DNA of 64,000 nucleotides. Source: Chloroflexota bacterium. GTDB taxonomy: Bacteria; Chloroflexota; Anaerolineae; UBA4142. Positions 34,035-42,795 of the stretch are shown here, piece by piece; within the stretch, counting starts at the first letter, position 1, and each line of letters opens with the position of its first letter. The notes under the pieces were generated by a model. It worked only from the letters and a program-made list of their open reading frames with translations, did not search any database and was not told the origin of the DNA. A program made the translations under genes and the position numbers. The stretch spans positions 1-64,000 of the forward strand of contig JAMCQI010000103.1 in assembly GCA_023381515.1 (NCBI GenBank), written 5' to 3'.

Positions 34035-34415
34035 CTAGTCAGTGCGGGACGGGCTGGTCAAGAATCCAATGAGAAAGAGCCCTGCGACGAGCAGACCGCT
34101 TCCGACAACCCGAATGATCTGCCGCGCGATCTCCAAATTGGGCTCGCTCGGATCACTGAAATTCACGCTGAGGAAGACGCCGAACGTGAACATGAGACCC
34201 AGGGTAATGAGAAGGATGCCTACCTGTCCAACAACTATAGTCCGGGAAGGACCGACGGGCTTGGGCCGGGGACGGTGTGCAGGGACCAGTTTTGCAGGCT
34301 CCAGTCGGGTCGCGGCACTGCCATTTACGTCGGAACGGTCCCGTGGCAAGTTGTTCATTCCTTCCGTGGGCACGGGCTCGGCAGGTTCGAAGGTTGATCC
34401 TGTTAGTCGACTCAT
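34035..34415 (-). CDS. Small two-helix membrane protein, unknown
   Basis: The ATG at 34415 (MSRLTGSTFEPAEPVPTEG) has CGGAGG upstream, giving 126 aa. A polar Pro-rich N terminus of about 65 residues precedes two transmembrane helices (TIVVGQVGILLITLGLMFTFG and VVGSGLLVAGLFLIGFL) joined by the loop SDPSEPNLEIARQIIR. No family is recognised. It lies upstream of the FAD oxidase gene on the same strand, 108 bp away. Confidence 0.65.
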   Translation of the reverse strand: MSRLTGSTFEPAEPVPTEGMNNLPRDRSDVNGSAATRLEPAKLVPAHRPRPKPVGPSRTIVVGQVGILLITLGLMFTFGVFLSVNFSDPSEPNLEIARQIIRVVGSGLLVAGLFLIGFLTSPSRTD

Positions 34416-34594
34416 CTGGTTTCCTCCGGTAAGGTCAGTCCTATGAGGTCTCGTGGCCGCAAAAAGGGGGCCTGACCGAATAGAGCGCGTGAGCAGCTGC
34501 AAAATACTTGTCAAACATTTCACCAATATTCGCGCTCAAAGGACGGTCAAGCTCCGGCACTGCCGCGGGCACCGATGCGGCCGCTGGACTCGGC

Positions 34595-34792
34595 CTAGCT
34601 CCATGTGATGTGGAGAGACATGCGCGTAAACAAAGCGAATGCAAAAGATATCACCGCAGGATAGAAGGGCATCTTGCGAACAGGCCGTGAATCCCCGTTC
34701 GTTGCCTGGTCAGCCACATGCAGCCTTTTCATATCTCGCTGGATATCCTCGCGCCGGTATTGTTCTGAGCAGACTTGTCCCCAACTTATCAT
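34595..34792 (-). CDS. Small protein with charged N terminus and one membrane helix
   Basis: The 65-aa frame has an excellent site (GGGAGGTCAGAA before ATG). The N terminus (EQYRREDIQRDMKRLHVADQA) is amphipathic and charged. A hydrophobic stretch near the end (YPAVISFAFALF) could be a membrane helix. The ribosome site and composition make it a credible small gene. The function is unknown. Confidence 0.55.
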   Translation of the reverse strand: MISWGQVCSEQYRREDIQRDMKRLHVADQATNGDSRPVRKMPFYPAVISFAFALFTRMSLHITWS

Positions 34793-35416
34793 TTCTGACC
34801 TCCCGGATCAGTTCATAACGTTTGTGTTTCTTGATGCACAGTCTAGCACAGTAGTGCCCTTGAAGTAAGGACAAAAGGGATAGGAAAAGAGATAATAAAA
34901 GGGATAACGAGGAGCAGATTGAGGCGATTTACGCTCTCTCCTCCGCCGAGGCTCAACTCTCCTTTGGCGCTCGGCTGCGTCCACAGCGTCGCGCCTTGGA
35001 TTTCACTCAAGCACAGGGGCCCTTGCGTTCGTCAAGCAAAAGTGATAGCATCTGGCGTTATGGGGCAGGCGCGCCTCGGCCCCGCACAGAGCGGTGCGGG
35101 AGCGGCGGCCCTCGGCAAAGCGGCGAGCCTCATTTCGCTTGAGAAAAGATATGCGCAAGCAAGCTCGAGGCGGGGGTCGCGAGATAGATAGCTTGACGGC
35201 GTACGAGCCCCACTCTCCTCGTGGGCGAATCGGTTTAGTGAATTTTCCTCATATCCTCCTCGGCATCGGCGAGCCCGTTTGCTTTGCTTATTGCCCTCAA
35301 GTGATGTGTTCTTCCCTTCTGCATCTGCAATCATGCTTTTCGTTCTCACATTGCGGCCTGGCAAACATCTTTCTCTAGAGGGGAGACAAAACGGATACGA
35401 AAAGGCGGAAACAACC
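34793..35416. other. Long intergenic region upstream of regulator
   Basis: No supported gene is seen over about 620 bp. Several open frames exist but lack ribosome sites and family likeness. It may hold the promoter and operator of the large regulator that follows. Confidence 0.45.
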
Positions 35417-38128
35417 ATGGGGACCGGCTCCTTCTCCTTGCCAGATACACCAACTTCCTTCGGCGCATGGATGCGACAACAGCGCCGCAAGCTCGATTTG
35501 ACCCAGGCCCAACTCGCCCACCAAGCGGGCTGTGCCCGCGTCACCATTCGGAAACTTGAAGCAGAGGAAATGCGGCCTTCCCGGCAACTGGCCCAAGTCA
35601 TCGCGGAGGCTCTGGGCATTCCCGCTGCCGAGCGGGAGGCCTTTGTTCGTCTGGCTAGAGCCTCCGGGACCACCGAGGAGTGGACACAGCTCCAAGCGTC
35701 TGCCCCCACCCTTTCGGTCAAACACAATTTGCCTTTGCAGCTAACGAGTTTCGTTGGGCGGCAGGAGGAGATCGCAGAGGTTCGTCACTTGATTGCGGGC
35801 GGCCGGCTCTTGACGCTCACCGGTCCGGGCGGCATTGGCAAGACCCGTCTCGCTTTGCAGGTCGCGAACGAAATGCTCGACAATTACCAAGACGGCGTCT
35901 GGTGGGTTGATCTCGCCCCATTGGCCGATCCCACTCTCGTGCCTCAAGAGGTGGCATCTGTCCTCGGCGTACGCGAGTTACAAGGACGCTCACTCGTGGA
36001 AACGCTCATGAGCCACCTCTCCAACAAGAGAGCGCTGCTCGTACTCGACAATTGTGAGCACATGGTCTCGGCCGTGGGCAGCCTTGCGACGGCTTTGCTT
36101 CAGAGAGCTCAGCACCTGTGCATTCTGGCGACGAGTCGAGAGAGTCTACGAGTCGCCGGTGAGAGGACATGGAGAGTGCCTTCGCTCTCCGTCCCAACCC
36201 CCGCGCTGCTGGAATCAAAAGAGGAGACAGGAGATGAGAACGCACTGAACATCCTGTCGCGGTACGAGAGCGTGGCTCTTTTCACGCAGCGCGCGAGCAT
36301 GGCTCTGCGGACTTTCACTTGGTCCCGAGAAAACGCGCGCTCGGTCGTGCAGGTCTGCAGGCGCCTAGATGGCATTCCCCTCGCGATTGAGCTCGCTGCC
36401 GCCAGGACCAAGGTGTTATCCGTGCAACAAATCGCAGATCGGCTGGATGATTCTTTCGCCTTACTCACCGGGGGCAGTCGGACCGACGTGCCCCATCACC
36501 AGACGCTGCGCAGCGCGATGGACTGGAGCTACCAGCTCTTATCAGAGAAGGAGCAAATCCTTTTATGCCGGTTATCCGTTTTTGCAGGCGGGTTCACTCC
36601 GGACGCGGCGGAGGAGGTGTGCGCAGATCATGCTCTCGCACAGAATGAAATCCTCGATCTACTTTCCTCGCTCCATGACAAGTCACTGGTCGAAGTCGAA
36701 CAGATGCAGCAGGTGACGCGCGGCTATTTGCTTGAAACCGTGCGGCACTATGCGGCGGAGAAATCAGCAGAGAAGGGGGAGACCGAGCGCCTGCGGGGCC
36801 AGCACCTGGATTTTTACATGAGGATGGCCGAGCAGGCCGAGCCCAAACTGCAGACCGCCGAACAATCTAGGTGGCTCGCCCGGTTAGACGTCGAAGCGGA
36901 CAACCTGCGAGGGGCATTGGGCTGGTCGCTTCGGCACGGCAACGAAAACGGCGAGGACCTTGTGGAAAAGGGCGTGCGTCTTGCCGGAGCGCTGTGGCAG
37001 TTCTGGCTGGTCCGCGGCCATATGAAAGAGGGACGACGATGGCTGGCGTTGGCGGTCGAGCACAGCTCCGGTAATAAGCTTGCAGCCGGGCGCGCCCGAG
37101 CAAAGGCTCTGGTCATGGCCGTCTGCCTGGCCGACTTTCACGGAGATCTGTCCTCGAACATTCCGTTGTGCCAAGAGGCTTTGGAAACTGCCCGGCGCCT
37201 GGGCGACCAACAGATCATCGCGACGGCTCTCATGTTCTTGGGCGACTATCAGGCAAGGTACGAGTACAGCTGGCCGAGGACCGCCGCGGATCTGACAGAG
37301 GCTCTGAGTCTGGCCCGGCAGTTGGGAGACAACTGGTTGACCAGCCTTGCGTTGGAACTTTCTGGAAGCGCAGCACGCTCCCGGGGGGACCTGAGAACCG
37401 CCAAGTCGCTCTTTGAGGAGAGTTTGGCGCAGAGTCGAGAGGTCGGAGACCCGTGGCTTATCTCAGGTATTCTTGACAACCTAGGCAGCCTAGAGGCCAT
37501 GGGGGGCAATTACGAGCGCGCTGCTCTGCTCTACGATGAGGGTTTAAAACTGCGACGCGAATTAAGAGATTCCGGCGGGGTAGCCGGATTCTTGAACGAT
37601 ATGGGCCAAATGGCTCGCTACCAGCAGGACTATGCTCGCGCCGCGCAGTACTTGGACGAGAGCCTGGCGCTCTTTAAAGAAAATGGGCAGAAAGAAAGCA
37701 CCGGAATCGTTCTGCGTAATCTCGCGTGGGTGGTTCGACACCAGGGCGACCTAGATCGAGCCAGAGCGCTCTTCCAGGAAAGTCTCTCTATTTTTCGGGA
37801 GCTTGAGAACATGGAGGGGATCGTCTATTCCCTGGCCGGCATGGCCGTCGTCACCTGTGACAAGGGGCAAGCTCATGACGCGGTCAAGTTGTTCACCGCT
37901 GTCGATGTTTTGTTTCATTCCACCGGGGTAGCCTTACCACACAGCGATCTCGCCGAATATGCGCGAATGCTTAGGGAAGCCCGGGCAGACCTCTCCCCAT
38001 CCGCATTCGCAGCCGCGCGGGCAGAGGGGCAGGCGCTCGACTTGGCGCAGACCATCTCATACGCTCTCGCGGGTGCCACCGGGGACACGCGACCTGATGT
38101 TGACGGGTCTCGATCACCATGGGCTTGA
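35417..38128 (+). CDS. XRE-HTH / NB-ARC / TPR transcriptional regulator
   Basis: I start at the ATG at 35417 (MGTGSFSLPDTPTSFGAW), giving 903 aa. Residues about 12-70 are an XRE helix-turn-helix (RKLDLTQAQLAHQAGCARVTIRKLE). Residues about 115-400 are an NB-ARC STAND ATPase with Walker A GPGGIGKTR and Walker B ALLVLDNCEH. A winged-helix connector and about six TPR units follow to the end. STAND regulators are held off by ADP and activated by ligand and ATP. Ligand and targets are unknown. The NB-ARC and TPR parts resemble the regulator at 45848, which has a different DNA-binding head. Confidence 0.88.
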   Translation: MGTGSFSLPDTPTSFGAWMRQQRRKLDLTQAQLAHQAGCARVTIRKLEAEEMRPSRQLAQVIAEALGIPAAEREAFVRLARASGTTEEWTQLQASAPTLSVKHNLPLQLTSFVGRQEEIAEVRHLIAGGRLLTLTGPGGIGKTRLALQVANEMLDNYQDGVWWVDLAPLADPTLVPQEVASVLGVRELQGRSLVETLMSHLSNKRALLVLDNCEHMVSAVGSLATALLQRAQHLCILATSRESLRVAGERTWRVPSLSVPTPALLESKEETGDENALNILSRYESVALFTQRASMALRTFTWSRENARSVVQVCRRLDGIPLAIELAAARTKVLSVQQIADRLDDSFALLTGGSRTDVPHHQTLRSAMDWSYQLLSEKEQILLCRLSVFAGGFTPDAAEEVCADHALAQNEILDLLSSLHDKSLVEVEQMQQVTRGYLLETVRHYAAEKSAEKGETERLRGQHLDFYMRMAEQAEPKLQTAEQSRWLARLDVEADNLRGALGWSLRHGNENGEDLVEKGVRLAGALWQFWLVRGHMKEGRRWLALAVEHSSGNKLAAGRARAKALVMAVCLADFHGDLSSNIPLCQEALETARRLGDQQIIATALMFLGDYQARYEYSWPRTAADLTEALSLARQLGDNWLTSLALELSGSAARSRGDLRTAKSLFEESLAQSREVGDPWLISGILDNLGSLEAMGGNYERAALLYDEGLKLRRELRDSGGVAGFLNDMGQMARYQQDYARAAQYLDESLALFKENGQKESTGIVLRNLAWVVRHQGDLDRARALFQESLSIFRELENMEGIVYSLAGMAVVTCDKGQAHDAVKLFTAVDVLFHSTGVALPHSDLAEYARMLREARADLSPSAFAAARAEGQALDLAQTISYALAGATGDTRPDVDGSRSPWA

Positions 38129-38210
38129 CGGGCAACTCCTTCCCCACCCCGCCACCCGAAATTGCTTTTTCCCTCTCTGGACAGTACAATGGGATGAGAG
38201 GAGGTTCCAG

Positions 38211-38387
38211 ATGTTCGGTTTGCAGCCCTTACATTGGCTCATCATTATCCTCGTCGCGATCTTACTGTTTGCACCGATGCGAATTCCACAGCTTGTGCGA
38301 TCGTTGAAGCAGACATTCAAGGAATTCGGGGCGAGCGTGCGAGAGGCCACCGAAGAGCCACCGCAGGACAAAACTAAAGGACAGTAA
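38211..38387 (+). CDS. tatA: TatA/E-type Sec-independent translocase component
   Basis: The 58-aa protein begins at an ATG preceded by GAGAGGAGG. A single N-terminal helix (PLHWLIIILVAILLFAP) is followed by the hinge and amphipathic helix KQTFKEFGASVREA, with the FG motif typical of TatA. The tail is short and charged. It would form the Tat pore used by NapA, the Rieske protein and other exported redox proteins. No tatC is in view. A terminator follows the gene. Confidence 0.8.
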   Translation: MFGLQPLHWLIIILVAILLFAPMRIPQLVRSLKQTFKEFGASVREATEEPPQDKTKGQ

Positions 38388-38421
38388 CTGCCGCCAGACT
38401 CCCTCGGCAGTTGGACGGGCG

Positions 38422-38463
38422 AAAAAACCTTGCGAAGGACAGTAATCCTTTGCAAGGTTTTTT
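38422..38463. terminator. Bidirectional terminator after tatA
   Basis: AAAAAACCTTGC pairs perfectly with GCAAGGTTTTTT, so both strands end in a U-run. It separates tatA from the minus-strand hydrolase relic. Confidence 0.85.
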
Positions 38464-38472
38464 GCAAGTACT

Positions 38473-38939
38473 TTACCGGCTTTTTCCCTCAAGCCGACTG
38501 ATAACCTCGTCGACCGGCAGCACCTCCGCATAGGTCCCATTCAGCCCGGCGAGAAACGCGCGCTGCACATGGTCGGCGGGAACGACGACGCCGCCAAACG
38601 CCAATGCACGGGTCGCGCACGCGTCCTCGGCGACGAGACATTCAAAGCCGAGATCAAAGGCCGCACGCGTCGTCGCCTCGACGCACATGTGGGTCATCAT
38701 GCCGGCGATGACAAGCCGGGTGATCCCCACCTTATGCAGGTAGTCGAGCAGTGGGGTTTCCCGGAAACTGTTGGGATAATGCTTTTGAAAAACTATCTCG
38801 TTCTCGAGCGGCTGAACAGCAGCATGGATCCGGGCGCCCTCTGTGCCGCCGACGAAAGCGGTGGCTTCCGGTCCGACGTTGATGTGCTGGATGAAGATGA
38901 CCGAGCGGGCTAACTCTCGATTATGCGGAATGTCTGGGA
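38473..38939 (-). pseudogene. N-terminally truncated isochorismatase-like cysteine hydrolase
   Basis: The frame encodes the last about 150 residues of an isochorismatase-family hydrolase: SVIFIQHINVGPEATAFVGG, IVFQKHYPNSFRETPLLDYL and VIAGMMTHMCVEATTRAAFD with the catalytic Cys and the Lys. The N-terminal strand with the catalytic Asp is missing, and a stop lies upstream. No start codon with a ribosome site precedes the conserved part. I regard it as a broken gene. Its upstream end faces the integrase relic, suggesting element-mediated loss. Confidence 0.65.
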
Positions 38940-39399
38940 GCTAGTAGTTTCCCGGCCCTATGCTGGGAAGGATACCCATTGGGGTGGATTCGCAACACCC
39001 GCCGCAAGCCGGCGTGTCCGGCAATGACCATTGCTTGCGCTCCGGATTCCACCAGGACCCTGGAATCTTTTAAAGCCGCACCAGGTCTTCCTCGTCAAAA
39101 CGCGAGAGGGTCACCCATAGCTTGCCCTCACCCGCGGGTTCGATCTGGATCGTTGCCATACGCGTCGCCATCCCCCTGTGATGATGAGATCAATCGACGC
39201 CCCACGGTCATCCTGGAAATAACCTAGGCGGTGACGCGGCGCCATAGCTGTGCCCGCCAGCGGGACAAGCGTCAGCGAAGCATAAAGCACCTGCCGCAGA
39301 TGCTCCCAAGCGCGTCCAACGGCAGGTGCTGCACCGGGACTGTTCAAATGGGTCGGGCGAGGCGTGCGCGTACCACTTATGGTCACCGCAGCGACCTCG

Positions 39400-39964
39400 A
39401 TCCTCTAGCGGCTTCTCCGCCGACGGCCAATTCTTTTATTCGCTCAATTTGACCGATATTTACAGCAGTCGGGTGGAGACCACCGCGGTCTTGGGCAAAG
39501 GGCAGCGGGGCGTGCTGGCCGCCTTGGAGGAACTGGTCGAGCGCCTGCCCTTTGGGCTGTGCGGGATTGATTCCGACAACCGGGATGAGTTCACCCTTGC
39601 ACCCGCACGAACCGCAGGTGCAGCGCAGGTGTCAACGACCATCTGCTGACCTACTGTCAGACGCACTGCCTCCAGTTCACCCGGGGTCGCCCTTACAAAA
39701 AGGATGACAATGCGCATGTCGAACGGAAGAACCGGACGCATGTCCGTACGCGGCTCGCGTGGCCGCGCGATGACAGCCGGGCCGCGCTCCGGGCCATCCA
39801 TGCCGTGTATGCCCACGAGCTGCGGATCATGAAACCTGCCCTAGCGGGCGGTGCTAGGGTGAATGGGTTCCAGGCGTCCGTGAAATTGCTGAAGAAAAAG
39901 CGGCATGTCGATGGCCGCCGCGGGGCCACTTTGGCTGCATGCGCGGGAATGGATTTTGACCCGT
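39400..39964 (+). pseudogene. Decayed DDE integrase/transposase (IS1202/ISNCY-like)
   Basis: Two frames together spell the catalytic core of an integrase-type transposase. From 39431 the first reads FFYSLNLTDIYSSRVETTAV, GQRGVLAALEELVERLPFGL and GIDSDNRDEF. A shift near 39630 leads to THCLQFTRGRPYKKDDNAHV, ERKNRTHVRT and VYAHELRIMK. Catalytic Asp and Glu residues remain recognisable, but the frameshift and lost N terminus make it inactive. Terminal inverted repeats were not identified. The stretch 38940-39399 holds nothing else that I can support. Confidence 0.7.
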
Positions 39965-40005
39965 GGAATGCTGAGAACCAGGCAAGAGATTCCGGCGAAA
40001 ACAGA

Positions 40006-40950
40006 TTATGCATCTGGCTCGGCCGGCGCCCCGACGGCCGCGTGGTCAAGCGAAGGTGCCGGTTGGGCAGCGCCCGCCATCACGGCCAAGCCGCGCGGCC
40101 TGACGGTCGTCGTTACCGGACCCTCTCCCAGGGAAACGCCATCGGCCATCACCGGCATGGGCGGGTTCGTTACGATCTCGACGGTGCGCGCGCGATACCG
40201 TTGGATGCGCGCATCAGACGTGCCCGTCGTCAATTGTATCGCTTGCCCGATCAGATCGAGCTTGCTCAAGTTGGAATAGACAAAGACGTCGAGGCGATGA
40301 TCGTCAAATCCAATATCCGGTGCGATCTGAAAGTTGGCGCCCATGTACGGCATGTTCGCGATGAGCACAAGGTGTGCGTTCGTGACGATTTCGCGCCGCG
40401 AACCGTCCAGACGCAAGCGGATCTCGGACGGCGTGTGCGAAAGAAAGGTGGCAATGAATTCGCCGATCTTGCCGATATCCCCATGTTGAATATCGTCGGC
40501 GGAAGGGTAGAGGGCCGAAGCCAGACCGATGGCGCCGGCCTCGAGAAACAAACGACTCACGCGGCCCTGGCGCATCTCCCCTACGTCCACTTGGAGCCGG
40601 CGCCCCATTCGCAGCAGCCCGACGGCAGCGGCGATACTGTCCGTCGGAATGCCGAGACTCGCCGCGAGGTTGTTGCGCGTGCCCGTCGGAATAATGCCCA
40701 AGGTCGCATGGCTGCCGACAAGCCCGAGTGCGACGTTTTCGATGGTCCCGTCGCCTCCGGAGACGATGACCCATTTTGCGCCTCCGCGCACGGCGCGACG
40801 TGCGATGGCGCTCAAATTCATCTCCGGCTGCACCAGCATCACCTCGGACTCGATCTGTTGGGCCTGCAGATCGCGTAGCAACTCGACGAGCTGCAAGGCG
40901 GATTCGGCCGGGTTACCGGCTGCCGGGTTAAAAATCACTTTAGCTTTCAA
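40006..40950 (-). CDS. Diacylglycerol/sphingosine-kinase-like lipid kinase (YegS/BmrU type)
   Basis: The 314-aa protein begins with KVIFNPAAGN, the family nucleotide-binding start. SGGDGTIENVALGLVG holds the GGDGT motif, and LGIIPTGTRNNLAASLGIP is the conserved PxGTxN segment. The C-terminal beta-sandwich includes ANMPYMGANFQIAP and DHRLDVFVYSN. It phosphorylates a lipid alcohol or related substrate at the membrane. The exact lipid is unknown. The last about 25 residues are an Ala/Pro-rich extension. Confidence 0.85.
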   Translation of the reverse strand: MKAKVIFNPAAGNPAESALQLVELLRDLQAQQIESEVMLVQPEMNLSAIARRAVRGGAKWVIVSGGDGTIENVALGLVGSHATLGIIPTGTRNNLAASLGIPTDSIAAAVGLLRMGRRLQVDVGEMRQGRVSRLFLEAGAIGLASALYPSADDIQHGDIGKIGEFIATFLSHTPSEIRLRLDGSRREIVTNAHLVLIANMPYMGANFQIAPDIGFDDHRLDVFVYSNLSKLDLIGQAIQLTTGTSDARIQRYRARTVEIVTNPPMPVMADGVSLGEGPVTTTVRPRGLAVMAGAAQPAPSLDHAAVGAPAEPDA

Positions 40951-41224
40951 AGCAATTAGCTTCCTCTCATCCGCGCCGATTCTCTACAACCTGACACCGC
41001 AAACAAAAACCCAAGCTTTGTCCTGCGAGAGCCTGGGTGCCTCCAACGTTCAGATGCCGTCCTCTGGTACGCATTGTAGTTTATCGACTTGCGCCCCTTT
41101 GTCAACCACCCATCGCTTGCGGTTTCTGTTTTAATGAGACGGCCCTGCTTGCCTCACTGCCATTCCTCTCGCAAAGGGGCGCCAAGAGGGATGTTTACAT
41201 TAAGAACCGGAAACTGCAAAAAAA

Positions 41225-41248
41225 CTGCGCCCCATTCTCAGGGCGCAG
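41225..41248 (-). terminator. Terminator of the GlsB gene
   Basis: CTGCGCCC and GGGCGCAG form an eight-bp stem. On the minus strand it is followed by six U residues. It lies about 50 bp past the GlsB stop. The rest of 40951-41295 shows no gene. Confidence 0.75.
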
Positions 41249-41295
41249 CTGCCGTTCTCGTAACCAACTTCAGACTTGTCCTGCAGGTTTTCCAC

Positions 41296-41559
41296 TCATA
41301 CCCGTGCGCGGCCCGGAGCCACTGCTCGCAGGATCGCGATCAGGATGACGGCACCGATGAAGGCGACGATGACGCTCTCGATATTGATGCCGCTCATGGC
41401 GTCAACACCGAAAACTGCTGCGGCGATAAACCCACCAATCAGGCCACCAACGATGCCCACGATGAGATCGCCAACGATGCCATAGCCGCCCCCTTTCATC
41501 ACCATGCCGGCAAGCCAGCCGGCAATCAACCCGACTATGATCCAGGAAAGAATACCCAT
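41296..41559 (-). CDS. GlsB/YeaQ/YmgE-family membrane protein
   Basis: The 87-aa product starts at an ATG with AAGGAGG upstream. It has three predicted helices with the family glycine pattern: GLIAGWLAGMVMKGGGYGIVGD, then GGLIGGFIAAAVFG. The family is called transglycosylase-associated, but its role is unproven and it often responds to stress. It is a single gene with its own terminator. Confidence 0.85.
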   Translation of the reverse strand: MGILSWIIVGLIAGWLAGMVMKGGGYGIVGDLIVGIVGGLIGGFIAAAVFGVDAMSGINIESVIVAFIGAVILIAILRAVAPGRARV

Positions 41560-41898
41560 TGCAAACCTCCTTTTTCTCTCTACTTTGTAAAACGTAAAGT
41601 TTGAAGGCAAGTTACACATAGGTAACCCTGGGGGGAGCAGCCTTGCAGCTCGTGGCCTGGGGTTTGGGAGAAGCGTTATGGAAATAAGCCCCGCGTAAAG
41701 GAGCCCACGCCGGCCATGAGGACTTGCTCGTGCTCGCACCGCTCATGATCGAGCAAACGCGGCGAAATCTGCACCGAAAGTTGCCACAACTCGTGGATCG
41801 TTTTGACCACTGGTTGGCGAGCTGTCCTTTCGTGCAGATGCCGGACCGCAGCCCCCAAGACACGGCACTTTGGTACCGCGTCTTTGCCTTGTCCTCAG

Positions 41899-41933
41899 TT
41901 CGTGGTGCGATGTCAGTGCCATCGCACCACGAA
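41899..41933. repeat. Perfect 14-bp stem hairpin
   Basis: TTCGTGGTGCGATG at 41899-41912 pairs with CATCGCACCACGAA at 41920-41933 with a seven-base loop. It follows the minus-strand lipoprotein gene but has no U-tract. In 41560-41898 a forward frame (about 41724 onward) looks faintly protein-like, but I cannot assign it. Confidence 0.7.
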
Positions 41934-41958
41934 TTCGAGATCATCTAGAGATGCACCG

Positions 41959-42615
41959 TCAATAGTGGTAGGGATTTGACGCTTGAGTCGGCGCTGCAGC
42001 CGGAGCTGCAGGGGCTGCTTTGCCTTTAAAGGCATCGCCCGTTGGCGTGATCACATACCAAACGCTTCCAACCCCCTGGCCTCTCGTATCCCCAGGTTGT
42101 TGATCCGGAGCATAGTAATAAAGCGGCCAGCCGTTATACGTAACCTGGCTGCTGCCATCTGTGCGCTGCGTGGTACCGACGAGGTCAGCATTCACGCCGT
42201 TGCTCAGAGTCGGCTTGCCCTGGGATATCAATGGGGGCCAGGTTGAGGCGCAACCATTGTAGCAATTGCTCGTCTTCTTCGTATCTTTAAGGAACAGATA
42301 CAGGGTACGCCCTTGCCCATCGGTCAAAATGCTTCCCAGAGTAGCGTTCTGTGAGACTTGGAGCGCCACAGAGCCTGACGCGGCCGGAGCCTTTGTGGGA
42401 GCGGTGGATGGTGCGCCGGCGGAGGCAGTCGTTGGAGCATTTGTCACCGCCGTCGTGGGCGTGTCCACAGGGGCACTGGTGGAAGCTTGGACAGGGGCGC
42501 TTGTCGTCGGCGGAAAGGTAGCCGTCGAAGCTGCTGGAGCACAAGCAGCCAGTAAGACTATGCCGAGGAGCAGCGAGACGAGAACGTAACCGATATTGAA
42601 ATGACGAGTATTCAT
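41959..42615 (-). CDS. YxFxxD-repeat lipoprotein (COG4315-like)
   Basis: The 218-aa product has a lipobox (VLLAAC), a long Pro/Thr/Ala tether to about residue 82, and a globular part with two family repeats. These end in LYLFLKDT and LYYYAPDQ, the Y-x-F/Y-x-x-D pattern. Between them lies a Cys pair (NCYNGCASTWPP), possibly a disulfide or metal site. GGAGGAAACA precedes the ATG. The family is secreted and of unknown function, often near redox genes. Confidence 0.82.
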   Translation of the reverse strand: MNTRHFNIGYVLVSLLLGIVLLAACAPAASTATFPPTTSAPVQASTSAPVDTPTTAVTNAPTTASAGAPSTAPTKAPAASGSVALQVSQNATLGSILTDGQGRTLYLFLKDTKKTSNCYNGCASTWPPLISQGKPTLSNGVNADLVGTTQRTDGSSQVTYNGWPLYYYAPDQQPGDTRGQGVGSVWYVITPTGDAFKGKAAPAAPAAAPTQASNPYHY

Positions 42616-42731
42616 TTGTTTCCTCCTTCTGATCTGTAACCACTATACCAGCAAATCGGGGAGACGGGAACGGGCCAAGGTCCAAACCCCGGCGCTCACT
42701 TCCGTCCCGGAAAGGATGCGACCATAGTCTG

Positions 42732-42760
42732 ATGACGGGGAGGGCGACAAATGCTATAAT
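42732..42760 (+). promoter_or_regulatory. Promoter before second histidine kinase
   Basis: TATAAT at 42755-42760 has a TGC extension and lies 17 bp after ATGACG, a moderate -35. The kinase start is 35 bp downstream. Confidence 0.55.
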
Positions 42761-42795
42761 AACCGCCAAAGCAGGTCTGACTTTGAGGTGATCGG

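Noticed and set aside
34441..34644. Minus-strand frame ending near 34441
   Set aside because: No ribosome site, and it overlaps the better-supported 65-aa gene in another frame.
39111..39386. Minus-strand frame upstream of the integrase relic
   Set aside because: Some hydrophobic patterning, but no start signal and no recognisable family. It is probably chance.
40006..40878. Long forward frame opposite the lipid kinase
   Set aside because: It is the antisense shadow of a gene with full family motifs. Only its first part (before 39964) is real, as the integrase relic.
41724..41948. Forward frame with faintly protein-like text
   Set aside because: No ribosome site, no family likeness, and it runs into a perfect hairpin. 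It may be element debris but cannot be supported.
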